Assembly: GCF_016765635.1 (NCBI RefSeq)
Contig: NZ_JAESVD010000007.1
Location: 104,124 to 168,123, forward strand
Source: Shewanella schlegeliana
GTDB taxonomy: Bacteria > Pseudomonadota > Gammaproteobacteria > Enterobacterales > Shewanellaceae
DNA length: 64,000 bases
Direction: 5' to 3'
Shown here: positions 62,827-64,000 of the stretch, in pieces
Position numbering within the stretch: the first letter of the stretch is position 1
Layout of the letters: each line of letters starts with the position of its first letter
Translations under genes and position numbers: made by a program
Notes under the pieces: generated by a model
Seen by the model: the letters and a program-made list of their open reading frames with translations, nothing else
Databases searched by the model: none
What the model was told of the DNA's origin: nothing

Positions 62827-62903
62827 TGGTGCGGATGGGAGGATTCGAACCTCCGACCGCCTGGTTCGTAGCCAGGTACTCTATCCAGCTGAGCTACATC
62901 CGC
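62827..62903 (-). tRNA. tRNA-Arg(ACG), GCGGATG acceptor variant
   Basis: 77 nt, anticodon ACG, encoded CCA. Confidence 0.96.
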
Positions 62904-62935
62904 TCATATAAAATATCTGCGGTAAACTTATTCTA

Positions 62936-63012
62936 TGGTGCGGATGGGAGGATTCGAACCTCCGACCGCCTGGTTCGTAGCCAGGTACTCTATCCAGCTG
63001 AGCTACATCCGC
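62936..63012 (-). tRNA. tRNA-Arg(ACG), GCGGATG acceptor variant
   Basis: 77 nt, anticodon ACG, encoded CCA. Confidence 0.96.
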
Positions 63013-63046
63013 GCATATAGAATGTTTACTGCTATAAATGATTTAA

Positions 63047-63123
63047 TGGTGCGGATGGGAGGATTCGAACCTCCGACCGCCTGGTTCGTAGCCAGGTACT
63101 CTATCCAGCTGAGCTACATCCGC
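63047..63123 (-). tRNA. tRNA-Arg(ACG), GCGGATG acceptor variant
   Basis: 77 nt, anticodon ACG, encoded CCA. Confidence 0.96.
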
Positions 63124-63154
63124 TCATTAAAAACATTTATCACATCAATAGAAA

Positions 63155-63231
63155 TGGTGCGGATGGGAGGATTCGAACCTCCGACCGCCTGGTTCGTAGC
63201 CAGGTACTCTATCCAGCTGAGCTACATCCGC
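63155..63231 (-). tRNA. tRNA-Arg(ACG), GCGGATG acceptor variant
   Basis: 77 nt, anticodon ACG, encoded CCA. Confidence 0.96.
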
Positions 63232-63252
63232 ATCGTTGTCTATTGTAAGAAA

Positions 63253-63344
63253 TGGCGGAGAAGGAGGGATTCGAACCCTCGATGGGAGTTAAAGCCCATA
63301 CTCCCTTAGCAGGGGAGCGCCTTCGGCCACTCGGCCACCTCTCC
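63253..63344 (-). tRNA. tRNA-Ser(GCU)
   Basis: Same 92-nt sequence as the other two Ser copies; first gene of the minus-strand array. Confidence 0.96.
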
Positions 63345-63513
63345 GTTTCTTGGCGCACATATTACTGTCTGCCGAAAATAAGTCAAACCCTTTTTAAGAA
63401 ACCATTTCCATTTGAGCTGTTTTTAAGCATCTTGTCTGTATAACACTCTAACCTACGGCTTCAAGGCGTTTATTTCGGCATATTATTTAGAATTAAATAA
63501 CCTCTAATAATAG

Positions 63514-64000
63514 AAAAGCCAGTTATTAACCAGCTTCTATTGCAGGCTAATAACGTAAAAATGATCTCATTCAGATCAAAATCAACGTCATCGAGCGGCG
63601 CAGCCGACTTGTCGGACTGAATGCGCGGGTCAATCAGTTCAGCAACTATAAAGATAAACTCTTTGGAAGTGGATGCTTTTACGCAAACTAAAACCAAGTT
63701 AGTGCAAAAGCCAGAAGTTAACGCGAAAGCCTAAAAACAGCCAGAAATAAAAAAAGCCAGTTAAAAACTGGCTTCTACTATTTTTAAATAAGTCTTAAGT
63801 GATCCATTCAGAGCAAAATCAGCGTCATCGAGTGGCTCAGATGACTTGTCAGACTGAATGTGCGGTCAATCCGTTCAACAACTACAGGTTCTTGGAGAGT
63901 CGATGCAATTACGCAAATCTAAACTCTGTTAGCGCAAAACCTAAAACTCAGAAATAAAAAAGCCAGTTAAAAACTGGCTTCTACTATTTTTAAATAAGTC
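63514..64000. repeat. Diverged tandem repeat with terminator-like hairpins
   Basis: A body of about 165-200 bp occurs twice (from about 63563 and 63801; shared tracts CGTCATCGAG, GACTTGTC, GACTGAATG and TTACGCAAA). Hairpins of AGCCAGTT/AACTGGCT with a run of T on the minus strand occur at 63755-63773 and 63961-63979, each followed by the same 21 bases; a decayed third lies near 63518-63536. The repeat may continue past the window edge. No open frame with gene-like features was found here; the region may be the trailer of an RNA operon or a small RNA array. Confidence 0.7.

Noticed and set aside
62267..63443. Series of 60-120-codon frames on the plus strand across the tRNA array with repeated WFVARYSIQLSYIR-like segments
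   Set aside because: They are the complement of the tRNA-Arg and tRNA-Ser genes; the apparent protein repeats only reflect the repeated tRNA genes.
63470..63697. 75-codon minus-strand frame in the end repeat
   Set aside because: The frame is not kept in the second copy of the repeat, so it is unlikely to be coding.
1..64000. CRISPR array, prophage or insertion sequence
   Set aside because: No regularly spaced repeats with unique spacers, no transposase, integrase or phage structural gene was found.

Overview
The window looks like a chromosomal segment of a marine gammaproteobacterium, most likely Shewanella. This is inferred from gene content and not tested by any search. The pointers are a tetraheme periplasmic cytochrome of the fumarate-reductase heme-domain type, nrfA beside nnrS, a tRNA-Arg(ACG)/tRNA-Ser(GCU) array, a Na+-pumping oxaloacetate decarboxylase operon, many TTG/GTG starts, LruC-domain and tricorn-type secreted proteins, and c-di-GMP enzymes. 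I found no phage, transposase or CRISPR array.

Layout. 1-3.6 kb (AT-rich): the start of a cytochrome c gene, a divergent LysR regulator, then a small locus with a DUF417 (RclC-like) membrane protein, an AhpD-like protein and a divergent RclR-like AraC regulator. 3.6-10.4 kb: a PhnA/YjdM zinc ribbon, a possible small RNA, an AraC regulator behind an 8-bp tandem repeat, a PEBP protein, an nfsA nitroreductase with a C-terminal frameshift, a CBS protein, and a two-gene operon of a degenerate EAL protein plus a CSS-motif EAL phosphodiesterase. 10.4-20.4 kb: envelope proteins (LpxR-like deacylase, beta-barrels, LruC-domain protein with a lipoprotein partner, DUF333 lipoprotein, serine hydrolase). 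20.8-27 kb: fadE with candidate PsrA and FadR boxes, an island of structured repeats holding one integron-type gene cassette with an attC site, and an alkyl sulfatase with an AraC regulator.

28-38 kb: nitrogen-oxide and stress functions (NTF2-like protein, nrfA, nnrS with a candidate NsrR box, a KefG/KefB-C potassium efflux pair, hibernation factor HPF) and an iron-linked DUF3649-PepSY-DUF3325 operon behind a candidate Fur box. 38-50 kb: OsmC and SYLF-type proteins, a HlyD-DUF2955 efflux pair, a tricorn-type protease, an ECF sigma factor with its putative membrane anti-sigma, purE and a GAF-GGDEF cyclase. 50-62 kb: lipoproteins with gshA, an M16 metalloprotease, a dicarboxylate/glutamate symporter and oadGAB. 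62.2-63.4 kb: ten minus-strand tRNA genes formed by tandem duplication. The last 0.5 kb is a diverged tandem repeat carrying terminator-like hairpins.

Themes: anaerobic respiration and NO detoxification (cytochrome, nrfA, nnrS), electrophile/oxidant defence (rcl-like locus, nfsA, OsmC, Kef, gshA), c-di-GMP signalling, and sodium-coupled C4 metabolism (symporter, oadGAB). The least explained features are the covarying 90-bp palindromic repeats around the lone cassette, the candidate small RNA near 4.6 kb, and the several intergenic tandem repeats with different unit lengths.
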